A DNA stretch of 64,000 bases. Origin: Hymenobacter rigui. Its GTDB lineage: Bacteria; Bacteroidota; Bacteroidia; Cytophagales; Hymenobacteraceae. The notes beneath the pieces are model-generated. The model saw nothing but the letters and a program-made list of their open reading frames with translations. It had not been told where the DNA came from and did no database searches. Shown here piece after piece: positions 20,301-27,833 of the stretch. The position numbers and the translations under genes are program-made. Location: NCBI RefSeq assembly GCF_003944715.1, contig NZ_RWIT01000002.1, positions 599,914 through 663,913 of the forward strand. The letters are read 5' to 3'. The first letter of the stretch is position 1; each line of letters begins with the position of its first letter.

Positions 20301-21502
20301 CCCAGCCGGGCCCGGTTACCAGTCAGCTGCTGGTAGCGGGCGTTGAAGAAGGAGTACCGATGCTCCGGGCCTTCCAGCGTAGCTACCGAGGCCGGCACCT
20401 GGCCTAGTATCTGGAGCAGCTGCTGCTCGTGAAGCTGCACCTGTTGCCGCTGGCGCTCAGTTTCCTCCAGTGAATCGGCCAGCAGACGGGTACGCTCCAG
20501 CACCCGCGCTTCCAGCTCCTGGTTGAGTTGCTGCTGCTGCAGATGCGCCTGCTGCAGTTCCAGCGTGTACGACTGGGCTACCTGACCGGCATATTGCAGT
20601 TCCCGGTTGGCGGCGGCCAGATCCTCGTTCAGCTGGCTGGTGCGGGCCTCCTGCTGCACTACCTGCTGGCGGGCCAGTACCTGGGGCGTCACGTCGTAGG
20701 CAAACACAAAAATGCCTTCCACGGTATTGTCCTGGTTGCGGCGGGCCTGATAAATAAAGTTGTAGTACCGCTTCTCCAGTTCATGCCGGCCTTCGTTCTC
20801 GTGGTCCAGCTGTACCAGCATCTCCTGCGCGGCAAAGGTTTCACCCGTCTGGTACACCCGGTCAAGCAGCTCGAAGATGGGCTGCCCCACCAGCTCGGGC
20901 ATAGCCTCGGCAATGGGCCGACCTATAATATGCCGGTTACCCACCAAGGCCTGGTAGGACGGATTCACGAACTGGAAGATGTGCGAAGGTCCTTCAAACA
21001 GGCAGATCATGGCGGGAGCCTGCTGAAACACCTGAAACAGCTGCTGCTGCAGTGGCTCGTTGGTAATCCTTGCTTCCTGCTGTTTGGCGTCGGCGGGTTG
21101 CTGCGGCATGCTCTGCGCCAGCTGTGGGGTCGCACTAAAGCTAGCCACCAGCAGCCCGCCACTGCGCCGCATGGCTACCTCAATGGCTAGGGGGCCGGAA
21201 GCAGCTACCTGTTCCGAATAATACACTTCTGCCTTCCCTTTGGCCCAGACTGTCTGACAAACTGCCTGAAAGGCCACCTGCGTCAGCATTCCGGTGCTCC
21301 CCTCCGGCGGATGGGCCGGCAGTTGCAGCAGCTGTTGGGCCGCCGGGTTCAGATACTGCCATGCAAAATGAGTTGCTTCTTCCTGAGGCTGCTCCCCCAC
21401 CGGCCGCAGCAGCGCAATGGCCGTGGCAGACACCTCCAGTATGGTCAGCAGCACTTCCTGAGAGGAAATGGAGGATAATTCGGCCGGAACAGCAAATGGC
21501 AT
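17306..21502 (-). CDS. Multi-PAS cytosolic sensor histidine kinase
   Basis: A 1398-residue soluble kinase without signal peptide or membrane segments. About eight PAS domains can be delimited (roughly residues 20-120, 150-275, 360-480, 505-620, 640-755, 765-880, 890-1005 and 1015-1140). Domains 2, 3, 4, 5 and 7 share one pattern (GP-x-H/W-x-F...NPxYQxL...GxPxxEAxPE...VYxTGE), indicating internal duplication. A Gln/Glu-rich coiled coil lies between PAS2 and PAS3. PAS8 is a PAS/PAC of PAS_3 type. The HisKA box is FIYTASHDLKAPITNIEG, with conserved His; the ATPase has NLLSNALKY, DNGLGLEARQQ, FTMFRRF and GSGIGLYMVKK. A receiver-only regulator follows 65 bp downstream. The signals sensed are unknown; several flavin, heme or small-ligand PAS domains are possible but no cofactor residues stand out. 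Confidence 0.9.
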   Translation of the reverse strand: MPFAVPAELSSISSQEVLLTILEVSATAIALLRPVGEQPQEEATHFAWQYLNPAAQQLLQLPAHPPEGSTGMLTQVAFQAVCQTVWAKGKAEVYYSEQVAASGPLAIEVAMRRSGGLLVASFSATPQLAQSMPQQPADAKQQEARITNEPLQQQLFQVFQQAPAMICLFEGPSHIFQFVNPSYQALVGNRHIIGRPIAEAMPELVGQPIFELLDRVYQTGETFAAQEMLVQLDHENEGRHELEKRYYNFIYQARRNQDNTVEGIFVFAYDVTPQVLARQQVVQQEARTSQLNEDLAAANRELQYAGQVAQSYTLELQQAHLQQQQLNQELEARVLERTRLLADSLEETERQRQQVQLHEQQLLQILGQVPASVATLEGPEHRYSFFNARYQQLTGNRARLGLTVAEALPEVAAQGFTRLLDNVYATGQAFVGTETPLILLNPDSGEPEQRYIDLVYQPLRSPQGDIQGILAFVLDTTEKVLARQRAEAAQREVAASVQQLASQRDTFYQIFEQTPAAICILRGPEHRLDYFNPAYQALFPERLQKGRTIAELQPEAIAHGFLALLDAVYHTGETYFGYERLLVIEQANGAAAQPTYFDFTYQQFQEAGQPAGISVFATNVTERVVARQQREAQQQQLQRVFEQAPVAIGVFAGPEYIVEVCNPGLQTIWGRTQAQVLGKPLLEVVPEFRDQGVEQLMDEVMRTGQPFTAQEMPLQLQHQGQLLTVYVNFVYHPLRDAQGQISAIAVVATDISEQVRARQTSEATARRLQLITDALPVLISYLDKEERYRFVNHGYEAWFNRAPEDTLGRTVREVIGEQAYPSVAEYLRRALAGERLDFDARMPYREGFTKYIHTSYVPDVQDGEVRGIYTLVNDITAQVEAQREAEWQGRLLETLFMEAPAPIAILDGPDWTFQLVNPAYQRIFPGRELLGKPVLEALPELTDTTIIDSLTQVYHTGETVVFQELPLHLARYANGPLEELYFTFTYQARRNSEGLVDGVLVFAYEVTDQVHARRVVEKSEQYLRMMADNVPAMIWLTEASGSCIYINQQWYEYTGQTEAEGLGRGWLDAVHPEDAGAARTTFLDASARFAPFSLLYRLRRHDGRYRWGLATGFPRFGHQGRFEGYVGTVFDIHEQKQAEQALQRLTSKLRIARDQAENLNTELQASNEQLRRTNVDLDNFIYTASHDLKAPITNIEGLVNLLQNQIPAGNPLMPEIQPLLSMMRESVTRFQRTLEHLSDVTKLQKEYDQPVTQVNLAAMLQDVQLDLRPLIEEAGAHISIDVTACPSISFAAKNLRSVVYNLLSNALKYRSSERPVQVQVRCYQEPGFSVLSVQDNGLGLEARQQQELFTMFRRFHPGIEGSGIGLYMVKKVVENMGGKLMVASVPGVGSTFSAYFRR

Positions 21503-22185
21503 AGCAACGGATACAAGGCGAGGTGGCTTCCGGTTGCCGGAGGCCTATTTCTTGGCTGTCAACTGGTGTGAGGCAGCTGTCAGTTGGGTGATGGAGCAAA
21601 CTGTAACTCCTCCAAAGCGCAGTCCGGCAGATGTGTACAGGATTTTAAACTGCTGGTGTGCCCATTTTAGTGAAGCAGCCCGCACTCATGCCCAGGACCA
21701 AGGTACCAAAGTTGCGGGAGCCGGTGCAATGTCAGTGCGTTCGGGAAGCCCGCAAGCTTCACTACCGGTAATACTGCAGTTTATTTGAGAAAGCAGAAAC
21801 CCGAGACATAGTATCAGCACCAATTGGGCGGTTAGCTGCACTGGTACCACCCGCTTTTTCAGCTGGCACTTCCTCATAAGTCATCCTACTTCGGAACCTT
21901 CCTCATACCCTCGCAGGCGATGGAACCTATCATTCTAATAGCTTGGCCGGTTTCAATGCGCCCCGGGATATTCTGTTTCTGGAAAAGCCGTAGTGACATC
22001 GGCCACATGGGATGGGCGGTAATTTATGGCATTGCGAGGCCGTGTGGCCCTAGAAGCCAAGGTCCGAATTGGTGTGTCAGATGTCTGTTGCGGTTCCTGG
22101 CAACCAACACCATATTGCCTCTCAATCGAATTTGTAATCCGAATACACTTCGTGAGTAGATAAGCAGGCGGCATCTCGGCCAACA
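21503..22185. other. Gene-free stretch upstream of the PAS kinase
   Basis: About 680 bp with no frame I can support as a conserved gene, no strong hairpin and no repeat seen. It must contain the promoter of the leftward PAS kinase, but no clear TAnnTTTG box was identified. One weak short frame (21686-21877, minus) is listed separately. Confidence 0.5.
21686..21877 (-). CDS. Possible small exported peptide (weak)
   Basis: A 63-residue frame on the minus strand starts with basic residues and a hydrophobic stretch (LTAQLVLILCLGFLLSQINC) that resembles a signal or lipoprotein signal, followed by a short polar tail. No homology is recognised, no promoter or ribosome site is clear, and the stretch may be chance. 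Confidence 0.2.
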   Translation of the reverse strand: MRKCQLKKRVVPVQLTAQLVLILCLGFLLSQINCSITGSEACGLPERTDIAPAPATLVPWSWA

Positions 22186-22186
22186 G

Positions 22187-22221
22187 AAAAAGCCACTCAG
22201 CAATTCAGCTAAGTGGCTTAT
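22187..22221 (-). terminator. Terminator of the tRNA operon
   Basis: AAGCCACT (22190-22197) and AGTGGCTT (22212-22219) form a stem with a 14-base loop. On the minus strand it ends in five T, 9 bp past the end of tRNA-Arg. Confidence 0.75.
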
Positions 22222-22229
22222 TATCAGCG

Positions 22230-22303
22230 TGGCCCCGATTGGATTCGAACCAATGACCGGCTGCTTAGAAGGCAGCTGCTCTATCCAGCTGAGCTACGGG
22301 GTC
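22230..22303 (-). tRNA. tRNA-Arg (anticodon TCT)
   Basis: A 74-nt cloverleaf can be drawn on the minus strand: acceptor GACCCCG/CGGGGCC, D arm GCTC...GAGC, anticodon stem GCTGC/GCAGC with loop CTTCTAA (TCT), T arm ATTGG-TTCGAAT-CCAAT and discriminator A. CCA is not encoded. The acceptor stem has an A2-C71 mismatch; all other stem pairs are Watson-Crick. Confidence 0.92.
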
Positions 22304-22358
22304 AGAAAGTGCAAAAGCCGTCCACCCAAGAGGTGGGCAAACGGCTTTTGAAATGGTG

Positions 22359-22432
22359 TCGGGGTGGCAGGATTCGAACCTGCGGCCTCCTGCTCCCAAA
22401 GCAGGCGCGATACCGGGCTACGCTACACCCCG
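22359..22432 (-). tRNA. tRNA-Pro (anticodon TGG)
   Basis: A 74-nt cloverleaf on the minus strand with acceptor CGGGGTG/CACCCCG, anticodon stem CCTGC/GCAGG with loop TTTGGGA (TGG), T arm GCAGG-TTCGAAT-CCTGC and discriminator A. It reads all or most proline codons when U34 is modified. It lies between tRNA-Arg and tRNA-Ser. Confidence 0.95.
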
Positions 22433-22441
22433 AAAAAAAAA

Positions 22442-22503
22442 TCTGAATTATGAATATTGTGCTATGAATAGCTGATTCATAGTTCAACATTCATAATTCA
22501 GAA
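22442..22503. repeat. A/T-rich iterated-word hairpin between tRNA-Pro and tRNA-Ser
   Basis: TCTGAATTATGAAT at the left pairs with ATTCATAATTCAGA at the right, with further inner pairing (CTATGAA/TTCATAG). It is built from repeated GAATTATGAAT-like words and lies inside the tRNA transcript, so it may be a processing site. Confidence 0.7.
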
Positions 22504-22512
22504 TTAGCAATG

Positions 22513-22600
22513 CGGAGAGGGGGGGATTCGAACCCCCGGAAAACTTTAGATCTTCGGCAGTTTAGCAAACTACTGGTTTAAGCCACTCACCCACCTCTCC
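22513..22600 (-). tRNA. tRNA-Ser (anticodon GCT)
   Basis: An 88-nt class II tRNA on the minus strand: acceptor GGAGAGG/CCTCTCC, anticodon stem GTAGT/ACTGC with loop TTGCTAA (GCT), a long variable arm, T arm with GGTTCGAATCC-type core, and discriminator G as expected for serine. It reads AGC and AGU codons and is the first gene of the three-tRNA operon. Confidence 0.95.
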
Positions 22601-22629
22601 AGGTGGTTACTTTCCGGCTGAAAGGTGTG

Positions 22630-22658
22630 CAAATATACAAGGAGAATGGAGAAACAAA
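22630..22658 (-). promoter_or_regulatory. Promoter of the tRNA-Ser/Pro/Arg operon
   Basis: On the minus strand TTTG (22655-22658), a 17-base spacer and TATATTTG (22630-22637) match the Bacteroidota -33/-7 consensus exactly. The tRNA-Ser 5' end lies 30 bp downstream. The spacing equals that of the ppx promoter in this window. Confidence 0.75.
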
Positions 22659-22790
22659 CCTTTTTCAAAAAAAATATCTTCCATCTTGCCGACGCAAACC
22701 GGACTGAACACCCGTGTATCAGGCTTGTTTTGCCACTTGTTTCGCACCTACTCACGCCGGTTGTATTTTGAACTATAAGGGGTTACCGCC

Positions 22791-23786
22791 ATGCTGAACT
22801 GGGCGTACCAGCCGGGCTGGCCCGAGGGGCTAGCGGCGTTATTTTTTTTTCTTCTGTACCTCGGCTACGGCTTCCGGACGCGTCGTTTGGCGGCGCCGCT
22901 CGGGCAGCGGGGCTGGCGGCTGAGCTGGAAGCTGCTGCTACGGATGGCGTACTTCGGCCTGTTAGGGGTGGCGCTGCTGGGTCCGGCCTATGGCCTTACC
23001 CAAAACCCGGTGCGCACCGCCGGCAAGGATGTGTGGCTGCTAGTGGATCTTTCCCGGTCCATGAATGCGCCGGATGTGGCTCCCTCCCGGCTGCAGAAGG
23101 TGCAGGCTGAACTGGCTACGCTTATCACCCGGTTCCCGGCCGACCGGCTGGGCCTCATTGTGTTTGCCAGCGAAGCCTATGTGCAGTGCCCCCTCACCTA
23201 CGATCAGGCGGCGCTGCAGCTTTTCGTGAGTACTCTGCAGACCTCCCTGGTACCGCCCGGCAGCACCGACCTGGCCCAGCCCCTGGAACTGGTGCTGACC
23301 CGGCTAACCTCTTCCACTACATCACCGGCGGCAGCGGCAGGCAGCACGCCGCCCCGGGCCACGGCAGTTGTACTGGTTACTGATGGGGAGGACTTTGGAG
23401 AAAATCTGGAGCCGACTGTGCGAATACTGGCCCGCTCGGGGGCGAAGGTGTTTACCGTTGGCGTGGGCACTACCGAAGGCAGCCGGATTCCGCAAACGGG
23501 TGGCCGCGGCTACCTGCGCGACCCCAAAGGCCGGGAAGCCGTTACCCGCCTGGTTGCGGCCCCGCTTCGGCAGCTTGCCGAGCAAACCGGCGGGCTGTAT
23601 TTTGAGCTGACGGACCAGCGCAATGAGTTCCCGTTTTTGCTGAATGCCCTGAACCATGTGGAGGGGCAGGCGCAGCAGGTACGCACGGTGGCAGTGGCGG
23701 ATAACCGGTACCGCTACCCCCTCCTGCTGGCCCTGAGCCTGATTGCGCTGGATATCCTCATAACGGTAAAAGTGATTCGACCGTGA
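22791..23786 (+). CDS. VWA-domain membrane protein, BatB-like
   Basis: A 331-residue protein with two N-terminal membrane segments (near residues 10-28 and 50-68), a von Willebrand A domain (about 80-290) and a C-terminal membrane helix (YPLLLALSLIALDILITV). The MIDAS metal site is complete: DLSRSMNAPD (DxSxS), the Thr in GSTDL, and Asp in TDGEDFG. This is the layout of Bacteroidota BatA/BatB aerotolerance-type proteins, which sit in the inner membrane with the VWA domain in the periplasm and are thought to form envelope complexes. The next gene overlaps its stop and encodes a BatC-like protein, supporting a joint function. The usual moxR, batA, batD and batE are not adjacent. Confidence 0.85.
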   Translation: MLNWAYQPGWPEGLAALFFFLLYLGYGFRTRRLAAPLGQRGWRLSWKLLLRMAYFGLLGVALLGPAYGLTQNPVRTAGKDVWLLVDLSRSMNAPDVAPSRLQKVQAELATLITRFPADRLGLIVFASEAYVQCPLTYDQAALQLFVSTLQTSLVPPGSTDLAQPLELVLTRLTSSTTSPAAAAGSTPPRATAVVLVTDGEDFGENLEPTVRILARSGAKVFTVGVGTTEGSRIPQTGGRGYLRDPKGREAVTRLVAAPLRQLAEQTGGLYFELTDQRNEFPFLLNALNHVEGQAQQVRTVAVADNRYRYPLLLALSLIALDILITVKVIRP

Positions 23787-24748
23787 GAAGTTTATTGATT
23801 GGCGGCGTGGTGCTACTGGGTACCTGGGGCGGCTTTACACGTATTCATGAGCGGAATGCGGCGGTGCAGCGCGGTACGCAGGCTTACCTCAGTAAGCACT
23901 ACCCGGAGGCCGCCGCCGCCTACAAGCAAGCGGCACTCACGCTGCGGGCCACCAGTGAAGCCGTGTGGCTGAATCTGGCGCACGCCACGCTGCGGGCCGG
24001 GCAGCCCGCCGAAGCACGAGGCTACTACAACCGACTCAGTACCAGCAAGCAGGCCGCCACGCGCAGCATCGCCTTTCAGCAGCTCAGCTACATAGCAGCC
24101 CAAAAAGCGGATTACGCCCAGGCCCTCGGCCTGGCACGACAGGCCTTACTGGCTAACCCCGCCAATGCGGATGCCCGCTACAACTATGAGCTACTGCGCG
24201 AACTGCTCAACCAGCAGTCAGCTAGGCCGCAGCTGCCCCCACCGGGCACCGATGGTGGGCCTGGCAATGAAGGTGCAGAGAAGAAAACGCCGCAGCCACA
24301 GGCCGGCACCGATAAGCCCGGCCAGCTTAATGACCAGACCCGCGACCCACGTACTGCTCCTCAGGCCCGGCCAGATGCCCAAGGGCAACGCAACCCCGAT
24401 GAGCCTTCAACTCAGCCCGGTGCTTCCGCCAACGGCAACATCCAGCCCGGAAGCGGCCAGAAGCAACAGGTAGCCCAGGGCAGCCAGCCCGGCGCGGTGC
24501 GCGGACTGAGCAACGAAGAAGGTGGCCCGGAAGCAGTTGGTGGCAACAGCCGGCGCGGCGGTACGGAGACGGCCTCCAACGCGGAAGCCAATCTGCAGAC
24601 CCAGCGGGCCCGCCTGCAGCAAATGAACCTGAGCCCCGGCCAGGCCCGCCAATTGCTGGAAGCCCTGCACGCCACCGAGCAGCAGTATCTGCAGCAGCTC
24701 CCGCGCAAAGCCACCAAACCAGCCGACAGGACCAGGCCGGGGTGGTAA
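23783..24748 (+). CDS. TPR protein, BatC-like
   Basis: A 321-residue protein starting at a GTG whose last bases overlap the TGA of the upstream VWA gene, so translation is probably coupled. It has a short N-terminal hydrophobic segment (LIGGVVLLGTWGGF), then tetratricopeptide repeats from about residue 30 to 150 (AYLSKHYPEAAAAYKQAAL, AEARGYYNRLS, QALGLARQALLANPANADARYNYELLRELL). A long Gln/Pro/Gly-rich disordered region follows (about 150-265), then a short amphipathic helix (MNLSPGQARQLLEALHATEQQYLQQL) typical of BatC. It probably works with the VWA protein at the inner membrane. Function of Bat complexes is debated (aerotolerance, envelope stress). Confidence 0.82.
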   Translation: MRSLLIGGVVLLGTWGGFTRIHERNAAVQRGTQAYLSKHYPEAAAAYKQAALTLRATSEAVWLNLAHATLRAGQPAEARGYYNRLSTSKQAATRSIAFQQLSYIAAQKADYAQALGLARQALLANPANADARYNYELLRELLNQQSARPQLPPPGTDGGPGNEGAEKKTPQPQAGTDKPGQLNDQTRDPRTAPQARPDAQGQRNPDEPSTQPGASANGNIQPGSGQKQQVAQGSQPGAVRGLSNEEGGPEAVGGNSRRGGTETASNAEANLQTQRARLQQMNLSPGQARQLLEALHATEQQYLQQLPRKATKPADRTRPGW

Positions 24749-24872
24749 GGCAGCAACGCAGAAATACGGCAAGGCCATGTCATAGTCGGCAACTCTCGCG
24801 GGCATTTATTACTGCATCCCAAACCTTCCTACCTTTAGCACCCGAATTCAACCATTCCCACCCAACCCCATC

Positions 24873-26054
24873 ATGCAAATCAAAGAAGTAGTAATTGTAG
24901 CCGCTGTGCGTACCCCCATCGGGTCTTTCGGGGGCAGCCTGTCGTCGTTGTCGGCCGTTGAGCTGGGCGCCATTGCTCTGAAAGGCGCACTGGATAAAGC
25001 CGGCGTAGACGGCAAAGAGGTGGAGCAGGTGATTATGGGCAACGTAATTTCGGCTAACCTGGGCCAGGCTCCGGCTCGTCAGGCAGCCAAGAAAGCCGGC
25101 CTGCCCGATACCGTGGAATGCACCACCGTGAACAAAGTATGCGCTTCGGGCACCAAAGCCATCATGTTCGGGGCGCAGGCCATCATGCTGGGCCAGGCCG
25201 ATGTAGTGCTGGCCGGCGGCATGGAGAGCATGTCGAACGTGCCCTACTACCTCGATAAGGCCCGTTTCGGTGCCAAGTATGGCCACGGCCAGATGATTGA
25301 CGGCCTGATGAAGGACGGCCTCTGGGACCCGTACCACGATTTCGCCATGGGCGTAGCCGCCGACCGCACTGCCACGCACTACGGCATCACCCGCGAGGAG
25401 CAGGACGCCTTTGCCCAGCAGAGCTACGAGCGGAGTGCCGCCGCCGCCCAGGCCGGCAAAAAGAAGGACGAAATTGTGCCCGTCACCATTTCGGTGCGCG
25501 GCAAGGAAACCGTCATCAGCGACGACGAGGAGTACACCAAGGCTGATTTCGCCAAGTTTGCCGGCCTCAAGCCCGCTTTCGGCAAGGAAGGCACCGTAAC
25601 GGCCGCCAACGCCTCTACCCTCAACGATGGCGCGGCTGCCGTGCTGCTGATGAGCCGCGAGAAGGCCGAAGAGCTGGGCGTGAAGCCGCTGGCCCTCATC
25701 CGCGGTTTTGCGGATGCCGAGCAGGCACCCGAGTGGTTCACCACTACCCCTTCGCTGGCTATTCCGAAAGCGTTGAAAAACGCCGGGGTAGATGCTTCGG
25801 AGGTGGATTTCTACGAAATCAACGAGGCTTTCTCGGTGGTATCACTGGCCAACAACAAGCTGCTGAACCTGGAAGGCGACAAGGTGAACGTGTACGGCGG
25901 GGCCGTGAGCCTGGGCCACCCGCTGGGAGCCTCCGGCGCCCGCATCGTGACGACGCTGGTAAACGTGCTGCAGAATGAAGGCGGCAAAATTGGTGTTACC
26001 GGCATCTGCAACGGCGGCGGCGGAGCCAGCTCGCTGGTTGTTGAGAAGCTGTAA
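24873..26054 (+). CDS. atoB: Acetyl-CoA C-acetyltransferase (thiolase)
   Basis: A 393-residue thiolase II that condenses two acetyl-CoA to acetoacetyl-CoA or cleaves it in reverse. Catalytic residues are in place: acyl-accepting Cys90 (NKVCASG), His349 (LGHPLGASGAR) and Cys379 (GICNGGGGAS). The loop NEAFS is also present. Length and the N-terminus VVIVAAVRTPIGSFGG fit acetyl-CoA acetyltransferases rather than the FadA long-chain type. A TACCTTTA box about 35 bp upstream may be its -7 element. It stands alone; there are no neighbouring fatty-acid or polyhydroxyalkanoate genes to refine the role. A strong hairpin follows after an iterated-word repeat. Confidence 0.93.
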   Translation: MQIKEVVIVAAVRTPIGSFGGSLSSLSAVELGAIALKGALDKAGVDGKEVEQVIMGNVISANLGQAPARQAAKKAGLPDTVECTTVNKVCASGTKAIMFGAQAIMLGQADVVLAGGMESMSNVPYYLDKARFGAKYGHGQMIDGLMKDGLWDPYHDFAMGVAADRTATHYGITREEQDAFAQQSYERSAAAAQAGKKKDEIVPVTISVRGKETVISDDEEYTKADFAKFAGLKPAFGKEGTVTAANASTLNDGAAAVLLMSREKAEELGVKPLALIRGFADAEQAPEWFTTTPSLAIPKALKNAGVDASEVDFYEINEAFSVVSLANNKLLNLEGDKVNVYGGAVSLGHPLGASGARIVTTLVNVLQNEGGKIGVTGICNGGGGASSLVVEKL

Positions 26055-26069
26055 GGTTATTCATTGTAA

Positions 26070-26130
26070 GTTGTTAGTTGCTGGTTATCAGTTGTTAGTT
26101 AGCAATGCCTGATAACTGACAACCAACAAC
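26070..26130. repeat. Iterated-word hairpin downstream of the thiolase
   Basis: A 22-base arm starting GTTGTTAGTTGCTGG (26070-26091) pairs imperfectly with 26109-26130. The arms consist of repeated GTTAGTTG/TTATCAG words. No coding potential. Confidence 0.65.
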
Positions 26131-26140
26131 TGATCTACTA

Positions 26141-26187
26141 CCACACAAAAGCCCTGCTGCATGTTTTGCGGCAGGGCTTTTGTGTGG
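26141..26187 (+). terminator. Strong hairpin terminator after the thiolase
   Basis: CCACACAAAAGCCCTGC (26141-26157) and its perfect complement (26171-26187) flank a 13-base loop. A T-run is inside the 3' arm, so it can act in both directions. Confidence 0.8.
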
Positions 26188-26275
26188 CCGCTGTTACGCG
26201 TGGCGGGAAGAGCGGCAGGCAGCCGAACCGCCCGGCCGGAAATACTACTTGCTGAATTAGCCCGTTCTTGCACCT

Positions 26276-27736
26276 ATGAAACGAATGATATTGGCCCTGC
26301 TGCTGCTCTCGGCGGCCTCGGCACAAGCTCAGAAGCTACGCCGCTTCACCACCTATTACGACTCCACGAATACGCAGCGGCGCGAAATCTACTCGGCGCT
26401 GGTGGGGGCCGATACGGTGATGCAGGGCACTTACAAACGGTTTTACCGCTCGGGCAGACTGGAGTCGCAAACCAGCTTCCGGGACGGGAAGCGCGACTCG
26501 GCCTACGTGGAGTTTCACCCCAACGGTGGCCACCGGCTGGAGGTAACCTACCAGGATGGCGTGCGGCAGGGCCCGTTCAAAACCTTCTACGACAACGGCA
26601 AGCTGGCCCAGGAAGGCACCTACGACAACGACCAGCCCACCGGCACGCTGCGCTATTACCACCCCAACGGCGAAATTAAGCTGGAAACCACGCTCAGCAA
26701 CGGGCAGCCGGCCGGGGTTATCCGGGAGCTGTACCCTTCGGGCAAGCCGCGCGCGGAAATCACCTATCAGAATGGGCAGGCCAGTGGTCCGGTGAAAACC
26801 TACTACGAAAACGGCCAGCTTCAGAGTGAAGGCGTGTTCAGCAAAGGTCTGCTGGCCGGCCCCTACAAAACCTACTACGACAACGGCCAGGTGGAAACCG
26901 ACGTGCAGGCCGATAAGAGCGGTAAAGGCAGCTACCGCAGCTACTACCGCTCGGGCAAGCTGCGCACCGAGGGCACTTACGCCCCCGCCACCCTGGTTGG
27001 TCGGGCCGTAAAAAACCCGCTGGCCGACGACCTCACCAAACAAGCCAAAAACCTGGCCGGCGGCACCAGCAACCTCGATGGCCCGGCCAAATCCTACTAC
27101 GAAAGCGGAGCCGTGAAAAGTACCCAGGTGTACCGCCAGGGCGTGCTGATTGGCACGCAGCAGGATTTCTACGAGTCGGGCAAGGCGGAGCAGAAAATTG
27201 AGTACGCCAACCAGGGTCGGGACCGGAAAATCACGCAGTATCACGAGGATGGCACCGCCAAAGCTGAGCAGCAGTTCAAAAACGGCGTACCCACGGGCCA
27301 GTGGCGCACCTTCCACCCGGGCGGTAAGCAATTGGCTTCGCAGGAAACCTATGCCAACGGCAAGCTGGCGGGCGAGAAACTCACCTACTACCCTACCGGT
27401 ACCGTCCAGAGCAAGCTGCTGTACGAAGTCGGCAAGCCCACCGGCCTCGGGCAGGAATTCTATCCTTCAGGTAAGCTCAACAAGGAAACCACGTACGTGA
27501 AGGGCCTGAAAACCGGCACCTACCGGGAGCTGCGCGAAGATGGTACGCTGGCCGTTAGCGGCTTCTTCCGCAACGGGAAGGAATCAGGTGTGTGGAGCAC
27601 TTTCGGGCCCGATGGCAAAACCGTACTGGAAAAGAAAACCTACCGCAACGGCCAGATTGTCAAGGATGGAGACGCGCCGGCTGGGCGGCCCATACTGGCC
27701 AAGCCAACCAGCAAACCGCCCGTAAAACGGAAGTAG
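26276..27736 (+). CDS. Secreted MORN-like repeat protein (YwqK-type repeats)
   Basis: A 486-residue exported protein with signal peptide (MKRMILALLLLSAASAQA). The mature part is almost entirely a series of about 15 repeats of 22-24 residues with the pattern G-x-(Y/F)-(K/R)-x-(Y/F)(Y/H)-x-(N/S)G(K/Q)-(L/V)-x-x-E-x-x-(Y/F)-x-x-G, e.g. GPFKTFYDNGKLAQEGTY and GPYKTYYDNGQVE. These MORN_2/YwqK repeats build an elongated beta structure. Database names call such proteins YwqK-family antitoxins, but there is no adjacent toxin and the signal peptide argues for an envelope or outside role. One irregular insert (about residues 240-265, PATLVGRAVKNPLADDL...) interrupts the array. The C-terminus is basic and Pro-rich (SKPPVKRK). 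No T9SS domain. Confidence 0.75.
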   Translation: MKRMILALLLLSAASAQAQKLRRFTTYYDSTNTQRREIYSALVGADTVMQGTYKRFYRSGRLESQTSFRDGKRDSAYVEFHPNGGHRLEVTYQDGVRQGPFKTFYDNGKLAQEGTYDNDQPTGTLRYYHPNGEIKLETTLSNGQPAGVIRELYPSGKPRAEITYQNGQASGPVKTYYENGQLQSEGVFSKGLLAGPYKTYYDNGQVETDVQADKSGKGSYRSYYRSGKLRTEGTYAPATLVGRAVKNPLADDLTKQAKNLAGGTSNLDGPAKSYYESGAVKSTQVYRQGVLIGTQQDFYESGKAEQKIEYANQGRDRKITQYHEDGTAKAEQQFKNGVPTGQWRTFHPGGKQLASQETYANGKLAGEKLTYYPTGTVQSKLLYEVGKPTGLGQEFYPSGKLNKETTYVKGLKTGTYRELREDGTLAVSGFFRNGKESGVWSTFGPDGKTVLEKKTYRNGQIVKDGDAPAGRPILAKPTSKPPVKRK

Positions 27737-27750
27737 CACGATTTTAGCGG

Positions 27751-27790
27751 TTACGAAGCCGGTATCAGTCCATTGATGCCGGCTTCGTAA
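27751..27790 (+). terminator. Hairpin after the MORN-like gene
   Basis: TTACGAAGCCGGTATCA and TGATGCCGGCTTCGTAA pair over 17 bp with one mismatch around a six-base loop. There is no long T run, so it could also stabilise the 3' end. Confidence 0.6.
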
Positions 27791-27833
27791 CTTTCGGGCC
27801 TGCTGCTACTGCCATCATTTCACGTATTCTGCT

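Noticed and set aside
22813..22860. Phase-variable homopolymer in the start of the VWA gene (run of T near 22840)
   Set aside because: The run is about nine T in a membrane-segment codon context. The frame is intact and there is no sign of an alternative frame; possible but not supported.
26276..27736. Toxin-antitoxin system suggested by the YwqK-type repeats
   Set aside because: The name comes from automatic family labels; the protein is exported and no toxin gene is adjacent.
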